Source: DASZQY01 sp963843565
GTDB taxonomy: Bacteria > Pseudomonadota > Alphaproteobacteria > Rhizobiales > Kaistiaceae
Reading direction: 5' to 3'
Length of the DNA stretch: 64,000 nucleotides
Assembly (NCBI GenBank): GCA_963843565.1
Contig: CAWJKY010000003.1
Coordinates: 2,542,001 to 2,606,000, forward strand
Every line of letters starts with the position of its first letter. Position 1 is the first letter of the stretch. A program made the position numbers and the translations under genes. Shown piece after piece: positions 15,487-23,304 of this stretch. Below the pieces are notes generated by a model. It was not told the origin of the DNA, did no database searches, and was given only the letters and a program-made list of their open reading frames with translations.

Positions 15487-17589
15487 GTGAGCGCCATCGA
15501 CAACAGCAAGGTTCTGGACAACGCCCCCCCGGCAACGTGGGGGTCGATGCGCGACGTCGGGTTTGCCGGTGGCATCCTGGCGATCCTGGCGGTCCTGTTC
15601 GTTCCCATCCCGACGTTTCTGATCGATTTCGGGCTGGCGATGTCGATCGCGCTGTCGGTGCTCATCCTGATGGTCGCGCTGTGGATCCAGAAGCCCCTCG
15701 ACTTCTCTGCGTTCCCGACGGTTCTGCTGATCACCACGATCCTGCGCCTGTCGCTGGGCATCGCCACGACGCGCCTGATCCTGGCGCACGGCGACCAGGG
15801 GGTCTACGCGGCCGGCCACATCATCCAGGGCTTCTCCCGCTTTGTGATGAGCGGCGACTTCGTGATCGGGATCGTGGTCTTCCTGATCCTGGTCACCGTC
15901 AATTTCGTGGTCATCACCAAGGGCGCCACGCGCATCGCCGAAGTGGGCGCGCGCTTCACGCTCGATTCGATCCCCGGCAAGCAGATGGCGATCGACGCCG
16001 ATCTGTCGGCGGGCCTCATCGACGACAAGGAAGCCCAGCACCGGCGCCGTGAACTGGAAGAGGAAAGCGCCTTCTTCGGCTCGATGGACGGCGCCTCCAA
16101 GTTCGTGCGCGGCGAGGCCATCGCCAGTCTCATCGTCATCGCCGTCAACATCTTCGGCGGCATCATCATCGGCGTCACGCGCCATGGCATGGCGCTCTCG
16201 GATGCGGCCGACGTCTTCACACGCCTGTCGGTCGGCGACGGGCTGGTGGCGCAGATTCCGGCGCTGGTCGTCTCGCTCGCGGCGGGCCTTTTGGTTTCCA
16301 AGGGCGGCACGCGCGGCCCGGCGGAGCGCGCCGTCCTCGGTCAGCTCGGCGCCTACCCGCGGGCCCTGTTCGTCGCCGCCGTGCTGATGTTCGGTCTGGC
16401 GATCACGCCCGGCCTGCCGCTGCTCCCGTTCGCGGTGCTGGGCGCCGGCTTCGCGACAGCTGCCTGGACGATCCCGCGGCGCCTCGCCGCGGAGCGCGAG
16501 CAGGTCGCCGCCAAGCAGCGCGCCAAGGAGGCGCAGGAGCGTGAAGAGACCAAGAATTCGGTCAAGGAGGCGCTGAGGACCGACGAGATCGAGCTGCTGG
16601 TCGGCAAGCACCTGGCCAGCCACGTGCTGCGCTCGCCGCAGGAGATCGCCAGCCGGGTCGGCAAGATGCGCCGCAAGTTCGCGCTCCAGTACGGCTTCGT
16701 CGTGCCGGAAATCCGGGTCAGCGAAAGCCTCGCGGTTCCGTCCAAGAGCTACCAGATCCGCATCCACGGCACGAACATCGCCACGCAGGAGATGCGCATC
16801 GGCGAGTTGCTCGTGGTCACCGGCGACGGTGCGGCGCCCGACGTTCCCGGCGAGGAGGTGAAGGAGCCGGCCTTCGGCATGAAGGCACTGTGGATCCTGG
16901 AGGCATTCGCGGCCGAGGTGCGCCGCGAGGGCTTCACGCCGGTCGACAACCTGTCGGTCATGCTGACCCACGTCAGCGAGGTGATCCGCAACAACCTGAC
17001 CCAGCTTCTGTCCTACAAGGACACGCGCGTCCTGCTCGACCGGCTCGAACCCGAATACAAACGCCTGCTCGAGGAAATCTGCCCGTCGCAGATCTCCTAC
17101 TCGGGCCTGCAGGCGGTGCTGAAGGCGCTCCTCGCCGAGCGGGTGTCGATCCGGAACCTGCAGATCATCCTCGAGGCGGTCGCCGAAGTGGTGCCGCATG
17201 TGCGCCGGCCGGAGCAGATCGCCGAGCATGTTCGCATGCGCATCGCCCAGCAGATCTGCGGCGATCTCGCCGACGGCGGCACGCTCAATGTCCTGCGCCT
17301 CGGCAACAAGTGGGACCTCGCCTTCCACCAGAGCCTCAAGCGCGACGCCAAGGGCGAGGTCGTCGAGTTCGACATCGACCCGCGCGTGGTCGAGCAGTTC
17401 GCCAACGACGCCTCCGACGTCATCCGCAAGCACATGGCGGAGACGCCCGGCTTCGCGCTGGTGACGGCGCCCGACGCACGACCCTACCTGCGCATGATCA
17501 TCGAGCGGATGTTCCCGTCGCTCCCCGTGCTGTCGCACGTCGAGATCGCCCGAGGAGTGGAGATACGCTCGCTCGGGACGATCTCGTGA
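15487..17589 (+). CDS. flhA: Flagellar type III export protein FlhA
   Basis: 700 residues, GTG start. The N-terminal half has about eight membrane helices and the FHIPEP-family signature region (RFTLDSIPGKQMAIDADLSA, with IFGGIIIGVTRHGMALSDAA). The C-terminal ~350 residues form the cytoplasmic docking domain (e.g. LLSYKDTRVLLDRLEPEYKR). FlhA is the proton-driven gate component and docks chaperone-substrate complexes. It overlaps fliR by four bases (GTGA). Confidence 0.97.
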   Translation: MSAIDNSKVLDNAPPATWGSMRDVGFAGGILAILAVLFVPIPTFLIDFGLAMSIALSVLILMVALWIQKPLDFSAFPTVLLITTILRLSLGIATTRLILAHGDQGVYAAGHIIQGFSRFVMSGDFVIGIVVFLILVTVNFVVITKGATRIAEVGARFTLDSIPGKQMAIDADLSAGLIDDKEAQHRRRELEEESAFFGSMDGASKFVRGEAIASLIVIAVNIFGGIIIGVTRHGMALSDAADVFTRLSVGDGLVAQIPALVVSLAAGLLVSKGGTRGPAERAVLGQLGAYPRALFVAAVLMFGLAITPGLPLLPFAVLGAGFATAAWTIPRRLAAEREQVAAKQRAKEAQEREETKNSVKEALRTDEIELLVGKHLASHVLRSPQEIASRVGKMRRKFALQYGFVVPEIRVSESLAVPSKSYQIRIHGTNIATQEMRIGELLVVTGDGAAPDVPGEEVKEPAFGMKALWILEAFAAEVRREGFTPVDNLSVMLTHVSEVIRNNLTQLLSYKDTRVLLDRLEPEYKRLLEEICPSQISYSGLQAVLKALLAERVSIRNLQIILEAVAEVVPHVRRPEQIAEHVRMRIAQQICGDLADGGTLNVLRLGNKWDLAFHQSLKRDAKGEVVEFDIDPRVVEQFANDASDVIRKHMAETPGFALVTAPDARPYLRMIIERMFPSLPVLSHVEIARGVEIRSLGTIS

Positions 17590-18344
17590 GCGCGATCACA
17601 CCAACCAACATCATCGCCGTCTTCGCGATCTTCTGCCGGGTCGCCGGGTGCCTGCTGATCGCGCCGGGCTTCTCCAGCGCGATGATCCCGCCGCGCGTGC
17701 GCCTGTTCGTGACGCTGGCGGCCTGCTTCGCGCTGACGCCGCTGCTCATCGAAACGGTGCGCCCGGTGGTCGGCGACGCCAGCGGCGCCTCGCTCCTCTT
17801 CCTGATCTTCACCGAGACGGCGATCGGCTTCCTGATCGGCTTCCTGGTGCGCCTGTTCTTCATCGCGCTCCAGTTCATCACCGTTGGGATCATGCAGATG
17901 ATCGGCCTCAGCGCGATTCCCGGCACGACCATGGACGACGGCGAGCAGGTCCCGGCCCTCACCACGCTCTACGTCACCACCGCCACCGTCATCATGTTCG
18001 CGGCCGGCCTGCACGGCCAGCTCCTGCGCGGCATCGTCGATTCCTATTCGGCCTTCCCGCCGGGGCAAGGCCTCGATCCGCAGGTCGCGCTGACCGACGT
18101 CGCCGACCAGGCGGCAGCCGCGTTTCTGGCGGTCTTGCGCATCGCCAGCCCGTTCGTCGTCTATTCGGTCATCGTGAATTTCGCGATCGGCGTCACCAAC
18201 AAGCTGACCCCCCAGATTCCGGTCTTCTTCATCGCGACACCGTTCGTGCTGTTCGGCGGGCTGTTCCTGCTTCTGCTCAGCGTCCACGACTTCTTCGCCT
18301 ACTTCCAGACGGTGCTGGCGACGTGGTTCGTGCAGAGGTTCTAG
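17586..18344 (+). CDS. fliR: Flagellar export-gate protein FliR
   Basis: 252 residues from the GTG that overlaps the flhA stop. Multiple membrane helices (e.g. VFAIFCRVAGCLLIAPGFSS and GLFLLLLSVHDFFAYFQTVL) and the characteristic VGIMQMIGLSAIPGTTMDDG block identify FliR. It is a core subunit of the FliPQR export channel. Coupling to flhA by overlap matches the flhA-fliR order in related bacteria. Confidence 0.96.
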   Translation: MSAITPTNIIAVFAIFCRVAGCLLIAPGFSSAMIPPRVRLFVTLAACFALTPLLIETVRPVVGDASGASLLFLIFTETAIGFLIGFLVRLFFIALQFITVGIMQMIGLSAIPGTTMDDGEQVPALTTLYVTTATVIMFAAGLHGQLLRGIVDSYSAFPPGQGLDPQVALTDVADQAAAAFLAVLRIASPFVVYSVIVNFAIGVTNKLTPQIPVFFIATPFVLFGGLFLLLLSVHDFFAYFQTVLATWFVQRF

Positions 18345-18348
18345 CCCC

Positions 18349-18747
18349 ATGAACGACCGACTGAAGAAGATCGAACGCATCCGCGCCGTGCAGGAGAAGA
18401 TGCACCGGGTCGCCGAGGCCAGACTCGCCGCGCTCAACCGCGAGCAGCAGGAGAACGCCCAGGACCAGGAGACGCTGGTCGGCGCGCTCAATCGCGACGA
18501 TCCGCTGCACGGCGCCTTCGTCGACGCCATGGCGCGGCGGCTGGCGACGCTGGCGCGGGAGGCGGCGAAGATCCAGGCGGCGCGCGAGGCGCAGAACCGG
18601 GCGCTCACGGAAGCCGGGCTGAAACTGCGCCGCACCGAGAAGATGAACGACCGGGTTCGCCGTCAGGTGCGCGCCGAGATAGGCAAGCGCACCTTCACCG
18701 ACCTCCTCGATGTTCTGGCAAAGGCCGACGACGCAAGCCTCCCGTAA
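18349..18747 (+). CDS. FliJ-like coiled-coil protein
   Basis: 132 residues, almost entirely charged helix (MNDRLKKIERIRAVQEKMHR, then VAEARLAALNREQQENAQDQ and LATLAREAAKIQAAREAQNR). No membrane segment. It begins 4 bases after fliR in the flagellar operon. Size, coiled-coil character and position suit the general export chaperone FliJ, which connects FliI to FlhA. FliJ is poorly conserved, so the name is an inference. Confidence 0.7.
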   Translation: MNDRLKKIERIRAVQEKMHRVAEARLAALNREQQENAQDQETLVGALNRDDPLHGAFVDAMARRLATLAREAAKIQAAREAQNRALTEAGLKLRRTEKMNDRVRRQVRAEIGKRTFTDLLDVLAKADDASLP

Positions 18748-18806
18748 GCTTGGCGATTCAAGGTCGTGTCGAAGAGCTTCGCCGCAACAAGCGAGTCGCG
18801 AGCAGC

Positions 18807-19370
18807 ATGTCGATCAGCCCGCCCACCGATATCGTCCTCGACGTTGCCCGCGCCGCGGACCCGGCGCGCGCCAGCGAGGCCGCCGCCAGGCTGAACCGCG
18901 CCAAACCGGGCGACGCGGCGGCGTTCGCCAGGCTCGTCAACGACACCTCCGCGACTTCGGCCGCCAGCCCTTCCCTGCCGCCCGGCGGGCCGGCTCCGGC
19001 GAAGCTTCCGGCGAATTCCGCGAAGGCTTTCCAGCAGTTCGAGGCCATGACGCTGGCGACGATGATCGAGTCCGCCATGCCCGACGACGCGACCAGCGCC
19101 TACGGCAGCGGCACGGCCGGCAGCGTCTGGAAGTCGATGATGGCCGAACAGCTCGGCAAGCAGATGGCCGCGGCCGGCGGCATTGGTCTGGCTTCGATGC
19201 TTGAGCGCAAGGCCGTCGCAAATCTCGGCGGCGACATGACCGGCGCCGAAGCCGGTAGCCAGGCGCGATCGCTGATCATGACCAATCTCGAGCGCGGCGC
19301 GGCGCAAGCTATCCGTCCGGCCGCGGACGACGAACCCAAGGTCACTTCCACGTCGCAGGACAAGGCATGA
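18807..19370 (+). CDS. flgJ: Rod-binding protein, FlgJ N-terminal domain type
   Basis: 187 residues from the ATG at 18807; a TTG at 18750 would add 19 residues. The segment AFQQFEAMTLATMIESAMPD followed by YGSGTAGSVWKSMMAEQLGK and IGLASML is the FlgJ rod-capping domain. The C-terminal muramidase domain of enterobacterial FlgJ is missing, as is usual in alphaproteobacteria, where a separate lytic enzyme is needed. It overlaps the next gene by four bases. Confidence 0.85.
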   Translation: MSISPPTDIVLDVARAADPARASEAAARLNRAKPGDAAAFARLVNDTSATSAASPSLPPGGPAPAKLPANSAKAFQQFEAMTLATMIESAMPDDATSAYGSGTAGSVWKSMMAEQLGKQMAAAGGIGLASMLERKAVANLGGDMTGAEAGSQARSLIMTNLERGAAQAIRPAADDEPKVTSTSQDKA

Positions 19371-19843
19371 ACCACAACCCCCACACCAAGCCCTACGTGC
19401 CGCCGACCATCACGCCGGAACTCGGCCTCGGCGACTACTTCGCACCGGGCAAGCGACAGCCGTCGGGCGAGGAGAAGCGCACGGCGGTATCCGACGTGGT
19501 CACCGCCATCGAGAGCGCCATCGAGCGGCTCGAACAGGTTGTCGATGAGGAAAATGCCGCCCTCGGGCGGCACGAGCCGGTCGATCTGGCCGAGATCGCC
19601 AAGCGCAAGAGCCACAGCCTTCTGGAACTCACCCGGCGCGCCCGCGCGCTGCCGCCGGGAAGCGACGCGGTGCTGCGCAACCGCCTTGATACGCTGCGCG
19701 ACAAGCTGGTCCAGAACCGCGACATCCTCGGCCTGCACGTGGCGGCGGTGCGCGAGATCTCCGATCTCATGGCCTCCGTCCTCGGCGAAGCCGATTCCGA
19801 CGGCACTTATGAAATGGCGCCGCGGCGGAGTGCGTCGCTTTGA
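19367..19843 (+). CDS. FlgN-like flagellar chaperone candidate
   Basis: 158 residues. After a proline-rich N-terminus there are two long helices: AIESAIERLEQVVDEENAAL with LAEIAKRKSHSLLELTRRAR, and LRNRLDTLRDKLVQNRDILG. The E-E-ALGRHE...KRKSHSLLEL pattern resembles FlgN, the FlgK/FlgL export chaperone. Position between a flgJ-type gene and another flagellar-cluster gene, with four-base overlaps on both sides, supports a flagellar role. The family assignment is by pattern, not certain. Confidence 0.65.
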   Translation: MNHNPHTKPYVPPTITPELGLGDYFAPGKRQPSGEEKRTAVSDVVTAIESAIERLEQVVDEENAALGRHEPVDLAEIAKRKSHSLLELTRRARALPPGSDAVLRNRLDTLRDKLVQNRDILGLHVAAVREISDLMASVLGEADSDGTYEMAPRRSASL

Positions 19844-20343
19844 TCAAGATGATCTCGATCGGCGTGTGGGCGGCCGTGGTCACGCTTGGCTCGAGCTACG
19901 CCACGGCCATGTGGTCCTCGGGCGGCAAGGTCGAGATGCCGGTCATCCCCAGTCAGGACAATTTCAACGGCCTGGAATACCGCAAGCCGGCGCCGATCAC
20001 GGTTCCGATGATCTCGGAGGGACGGCTGCGCGGCTATGTCGTGGCCAAGGTCGTGTACACGGCAAACGGCCAGACGCTGCACGCCTTTCCCGTCGACCCG
20101 ACGCCGTTCGTGCTCGATGAAGCGTTTCGGCGCATCTACACCGAGGGCCGCGTCGAGTTCGACCAGATGTCGAAGTACAACCTCGATGACATCACCGCGG
20201 AGATCAAGGCCAGCGTCAACACGCGTCTTGGCGGCGATATCGTCCACGACGTGCTCATCGAGGAATTGAACTACGTCGATAAGGACAGCATGAACAAGGG
20301 CGACACGCCCGCGCCCACCGACGCTGCCGCAAAGGCAAAATAG
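19840..20343 (+). CDS. Membrane-anchored FliL-like flagellar-cluster protein
   Basis: 167 residues: one N-terminal signal-anchor (MISIGVWAAVVTLGSSYATA), a short linker, then a periplasmic domain (LRGYVVAKVVYTANGQTLHA, ...YNLDDITAEIKASVNTRLGG, DIVHDVLIEELNYVDKDSM). This topology and the C-terminal 'VN..LG..iv.DVLIEEL' end are reminiscent of FliL, but the match is weak. It ends the flagellar operon before the diguanylate cyclase. A stator- or basal-body-associated role is plausible but unproven. Confidence 0.65.
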   Translation: MIKMISIGVWAAVVTLGSSYATAMWSSGGKVEMPVIPSQDNFNGLEYRKPAPITVPMISEGRLRGYVVAKVVYTANGQTLHAFPVDPTPFVLDEAFRRIYTEGRVEFDQMSKYNLDDITAEIKASVNTRLGGDIVHDVLIEELNYVDKDSMNKGDTPAPTDAAAKAK

Positions 20344-20397
20344 GAACGCGACGGCGAAGACAGCCTTCCCGCCACCATCCAGGAGAACCGCGCAAAA

Positions 20398-21357
20398 ATG
20401 GGTGCAGCCATTCGCCAGGCGCTGGCAGCGAACGAGCCCGACGAAGGACCGCGATCGCCGGACGATCCGGAATCACTGATCGAGCGGGCGCGGCTGCTGG
20501 AGGGGGTGGTCAACAACTTCCCGGGTGGCATCTCGGTTTTCGACAAGAACCTGAGGATGATCTACTGCAACGAGCAGCAGAAGAAGCTGCTCGAATATCC
20601 CGATGACCTGTTCGACGGCGGCTACCCGACGCTTGAAGACCTCTACCGGCTCAACGCGGCGCGCGGCGAATACGGGCCGGGCGACGTCGAGGACCTCGTC
20701 GCCGTGCGCATGGAACTCGCCCGCGAACAGCGCGCCCACGTCTTCGAGCGCACGCGCCCGAACGGCACGGTGCTGGAGATTCGCGGGGTTCCGCTTCAGG
20801 GCGGCGGTTTCGTCACCACCTATCTCGACGTTACCGAGCAGCGCAAGACGCAGGAGATGGTCGCGCATATGGCGCACCACGACGCCCTCACCGACCTGCC
20901 CAACCGGACGCTGTTTCGCGACCGGCTCGAGCAGGCGCTGGCGCGCGTCCAGCGCGGCGAACAGATCGCGCTCCACTATCTCGACCTCGACCGGTTCAAG
21001 CCGGTCAACGATTCGCATGGCCACGCCGTGGGCGACCAGCTGCTGCGCGCGGTGGCCGGGCGGCTGAACCGGATCAAACGCGAGACCGACACGGTCGCGC
21101 GGCTGGGCGGCGACGAGTTCGTTTTCATCCAGAGCGGGATTGGCTCGAGGCCCGACGCGATCGCCTTCGCCCGGCGGGTCTACGACGGCCTGTGCATGCC
21201 GTTCAGCGTCGGTGGCCGCATGATTTCGGTGGGCACCAGCATCGGCATCGCCATGGCGCCCGACCACGGCCTCGACCCGGAAGAGCTGATGAAGCGCGCC
21301 GACGCCGCGCTTTACCAGCGCAAGGGCATGGGCGGCGGCTACGGCTTCACGGAGTAG
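20398..21357 (+). CDS. PAS-GGDEF diguanylate cyclase
   Basis: 319 residues, no membrane segment. Residues ~30-150 are a PAS-type sensor (LLEGVVNNFPGGISVFDKNL, ...VTTYLDVTEQRKTQE). Residues ~155-319 are a GGDEF domain with DALTDLPNRTLFRDRLEQAL, an intact GGDEF at 237-241 and an I-site RETD at 228-231. It should make cyclic di-GMP and be product-inhibited. It lies 54 bases after the last flagellar gene on the same strand, suggesting control of motility, possibly co-transcribed. Confidence 0.92.
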   Translation: MGAAIRQALAANEPDEGPRSPDDPESLIERARLLEGVVNNFPGGISVFDKNLRMIYCNEQQKKLLEYPDDLFDGGYPTLEDLYRLNAARGEYGPGDVEDLVAVRMELAREQRAHVFERTRPNGTVLEIRGVPLQGGGFVTTYLDVTEQRKTQEMVAHMAHHDALTDLPNRTLFRDRLEQALARVQRGEQIALHYLDLDRFKPVNDSHGHAVGDQLLRAVAGRLNRIKRETDTVARLGGDEFVFIQSGIGSRPDAIAFARRVYDGLCMPFSVGGRMISVGTSIGIAMAPDHGLDPEELMKRADAALYQRKGMGGGYGFTE

Positions 21358-21486
21358 CGCCCGCGCGCTGCGGCGGCGCCACGACATGGCAGGCGACGTC
21401 CGCCCCTGACGGGGCTTCCTCCAGTTCCGGCCGCAGACGCGAGGTCCCGCGCGGCGTTTTCGGGCGGTGAAACTGGAAGGGAATTG

Positions 21487-22425
21487 CTAGAAGCCGACCT
21501 TGTCGGGGCCCTTCAGACCGAGCATCTGGCGCGCCTCGGCGGGGGTCGCGATCGCCAGTCCCAGTTCCTCGACTAGCCGGCGAATCTTGGCGACCTGCTC
21601 GGCGTTGCTGGCGGCGAGTTTGCCGCGCGTGATGTAGAGGCTGTCCTCGAGCCCGACGCGCACGTTGCCGCCCATCATGGCGGCCTGGGTGGCGAAGGGC
21701 ATCTGGTGGCGGCCGGCGGCCAGCACCGACCAGTAGTAGGAATCGCCGAACAGCCTGTCGGCGGTCTCCTTCATGAACATCAGGTTGCGCATGTCGGCGC
21801 CGATGCCGCCAAGAATGCCGAAAATGAGCTGAACGAAAAACGGCGGCTTGATCACGCCGCGGTCGACGAAGTGGGCGAGGTTGTAGAGATGCCCGACGTC
21901 GTAGCATTCGTGCTCGAAGCGCACGCCATGCTCGACGCCAAGCGCTTCGATGATGTGGGCGATGTCGCGGAAGGTATTGCGGAAGATGTGATCGTCCGTG
22001 CGGCGCAGATAGGCCTCTTCCCAGTCGAACTTCCACGTCTTGAAGCGCTCGGCCGCCGGAAACAGCGCGAAGTTCATCGAGCCCATGTTGAGCGAGCACA
22101 TCTCGGGCCTGAGGTCGACGGGACCGGCGAGCCGCTCGGCGACGGTCATGGTCATGCCGCCGCCGGTGGTGATGTTGATGACCGCATCGGTCGCCTGCTT
22201 GATGACCGGCAGGAACTGCCGGTAGATCGCCGGGTCGGCGGTCGGGTGGCCGGTCTCGGGATCGCGGGCGTGCAGGTGGAGGATGGCGGCGCCGGCCTCG
22301 GCGGCGGCGATCGCCTGGGCGGCGATATCGGCGGGCTTGTAGGGCAGCGCGTCGGACATGGTCGGCGTGTGCACCGCGCCGGTGATGGCGCAGCTGATGA
22401 TGACTTTGCCCGATGCGGCGGCCAT
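21487..22425 (-). CDS. Beta-keto acid cleavage enzyme (BKACE/Kce family, DUF849)
   Basis: 312 residues from the ATG with an AAGGAGAAC ribosome-binding site. GKVIISCAITGAVHTPTMSD, the metal-binding HLHARD (His50, His52), NITTGGGMTMTVAERL and VRFEHECYDVGHLYNL define the family. These Zn enzymes condense a beta-keto acid with acetyl-CoA to give acetoacetate and a CoA ester. The substrate cannot be read from sequence; dehydrocarnitine or 3-keto-5-aminohexanoate are known options. It is divergent from a hydroxypyruvate isomerase-like gene. Confidence 0.9.
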   Translation of the reverse strand: MAAASGKVIISCAITGAVHTPTMSDALPYKPADIAAQAIAAAEAGAAILHLHARDPETGHPTADPAIYRQFLPVIKQATDAVINITTGGGMTMTVAERLAGPVDLRPEMCSLNMGSMNFALFPAAERFKTWKFDWEEAYLRRTDDHIFRNTFRDIAHIIEALGVEHGVRFEHECYDVGHLYNLAHFVDRGVIKPPFFVQLIFGILGGIGADMRNLMFMKETADRLFGDSYYWSVLAAGRHQMPFATQAAMMGGNVRVGLEDSLYITRGKLAASNAEQVAKIRRLVEELGLAIATPAEARQMLGLKGPDKVGF

Positions 22426-22523
22426 TTGCCTGTTCTCCTTCGGCTGTTTCACGCACTTGCCCGGTCGCGAACGCCCAGCCAAGTCGATACGTTCGGCCTC
22501 GAATGGGACTGAAGGCAAGACAA

Positions 22524-23291
22524 ATGAGATTCTCCGCCAACCTCGGCTTCCTGTTTCGCGAGTATCCGCTGCTCGAAGCGGTCGACCGGGCGGCACGCGC
22601 CGGCTTCGTCGCGATCGAGTGCCATTGGCCCTACGACACGGACCCGGCGGCCTTCCGCGCGGCGCTTGGCGCGGCCGGGATGTCGCTGCTGGCGCTCAAC
22701 ACCGAGGTCGGCGATCGCGCCGCGGGCGATTTCGGCCTGGCGGCGGTGCCCGGTCGGGAGGAAGCAGCGCGCCAGCTGATCGACCAGGCGATCGACTACG
22801 CCGCGGCCGCCGGCGCCGGCAACGTCCACGTCATGGCGGGACGCGCCGAAGGCCCCGCTGCCCGGCGGACCTTCATGGACAATCTCCGCTACGCCGATAG
22901 CCGAATCGGAACCCGCCCGATCGGCCTCCTCATCGAGCCGCTCAATCATCGCGACGCACCCGGCTACTTCCTGCGCACGCTGGAGGACGCCGTGGCGCTG
23001 GTCGACGAACTCGGCATCGGCCGGCTCAAGGTGATGTTCGACTGCTACCACTTGCAGATCGAGGGCGGCGATCTCCTCAAGCGCTACGCGGCGAACTCCG
23101 CCAGCATCGGCCACGTGCAGTTCGCCGGGGTTCCCGATCGCGGCGAGCCGGACGCCGGCGAAGTCGCCTACGACCGGCTGCTGCCGCTCATCGGGCAGGC
23201 CGGCTACACGGGATGGTTCGGCGCGGAATACCGGCCGCGTGCCGGCACCGCCGAGGGGCTCGGCTGGCTCCAGCGCTTCACCACTGCCTGA
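22524..23291 (+). CDS. Hydroxypyruvate isomerase-like sugar isomerase (Hyi/OtnI family)
   Basis: 255 residues from MRFSANLGFLFREYPLLEAV, the typical Hyi start. It is a TIM-barrel of the AP-endonuclease 2/xylose isomerase superfamily: AGAGNVHVMAGRAEG, GLLIEPLNHRDAPGYFLRTL, KVMFDCYHLQIEGGDLLKRY, and the C-terminal WFGAEYRP. Expected reaction: hydroxypyruvate to tartronate semialdehyde, or 2-oxo-tetronate isomerisation in OtnI. A glycerate 2-kinase lies about 7 kb away, which would suit a glyoxylate/hydroxypyruvate route. Confidence 0.88.
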   Translation: MRFSANLGFLFREYPLLEAVDRAARAGFVAIECHWPYDTDPAAFRAALGAAGMSLLALNTEVGDRAAGDFGLAAVPGREEAARQLIDQAIDYAAAAGAGNVHVMAGRAEGPAARRTFMDNLRYADSRIGTRPIGLLIEPLNHRDAPGYFLRTLEDAVALVDELGIGRLKVMFDCYHLQIEGGDLLKRYAANSASIGHVQFAGVPDRGEPDAGEVAYDRLLPLIGQAGYTGWFGAEYRPRAGTAEGLGWLQRFTTA

Positions 23292-23304
23292 GGGATCGGG
23301 ACGC

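Noticed and set aside
14881..17538. 885-codon open frame on the minus strand across flgD-fliQ-flhA
   Set aside because: It is antisense to three clear flagellar genes and has a His/Arg/Asp-rich composition typical of GC-biased shadow frames, with no recognisable domain.
21402..21415. GCCCC-TGAC-GGGGC hairpin as terminator after the diguanylate cyclase
   Set aside because: The stem is only five base pairs and no T run follows; too weak to call.
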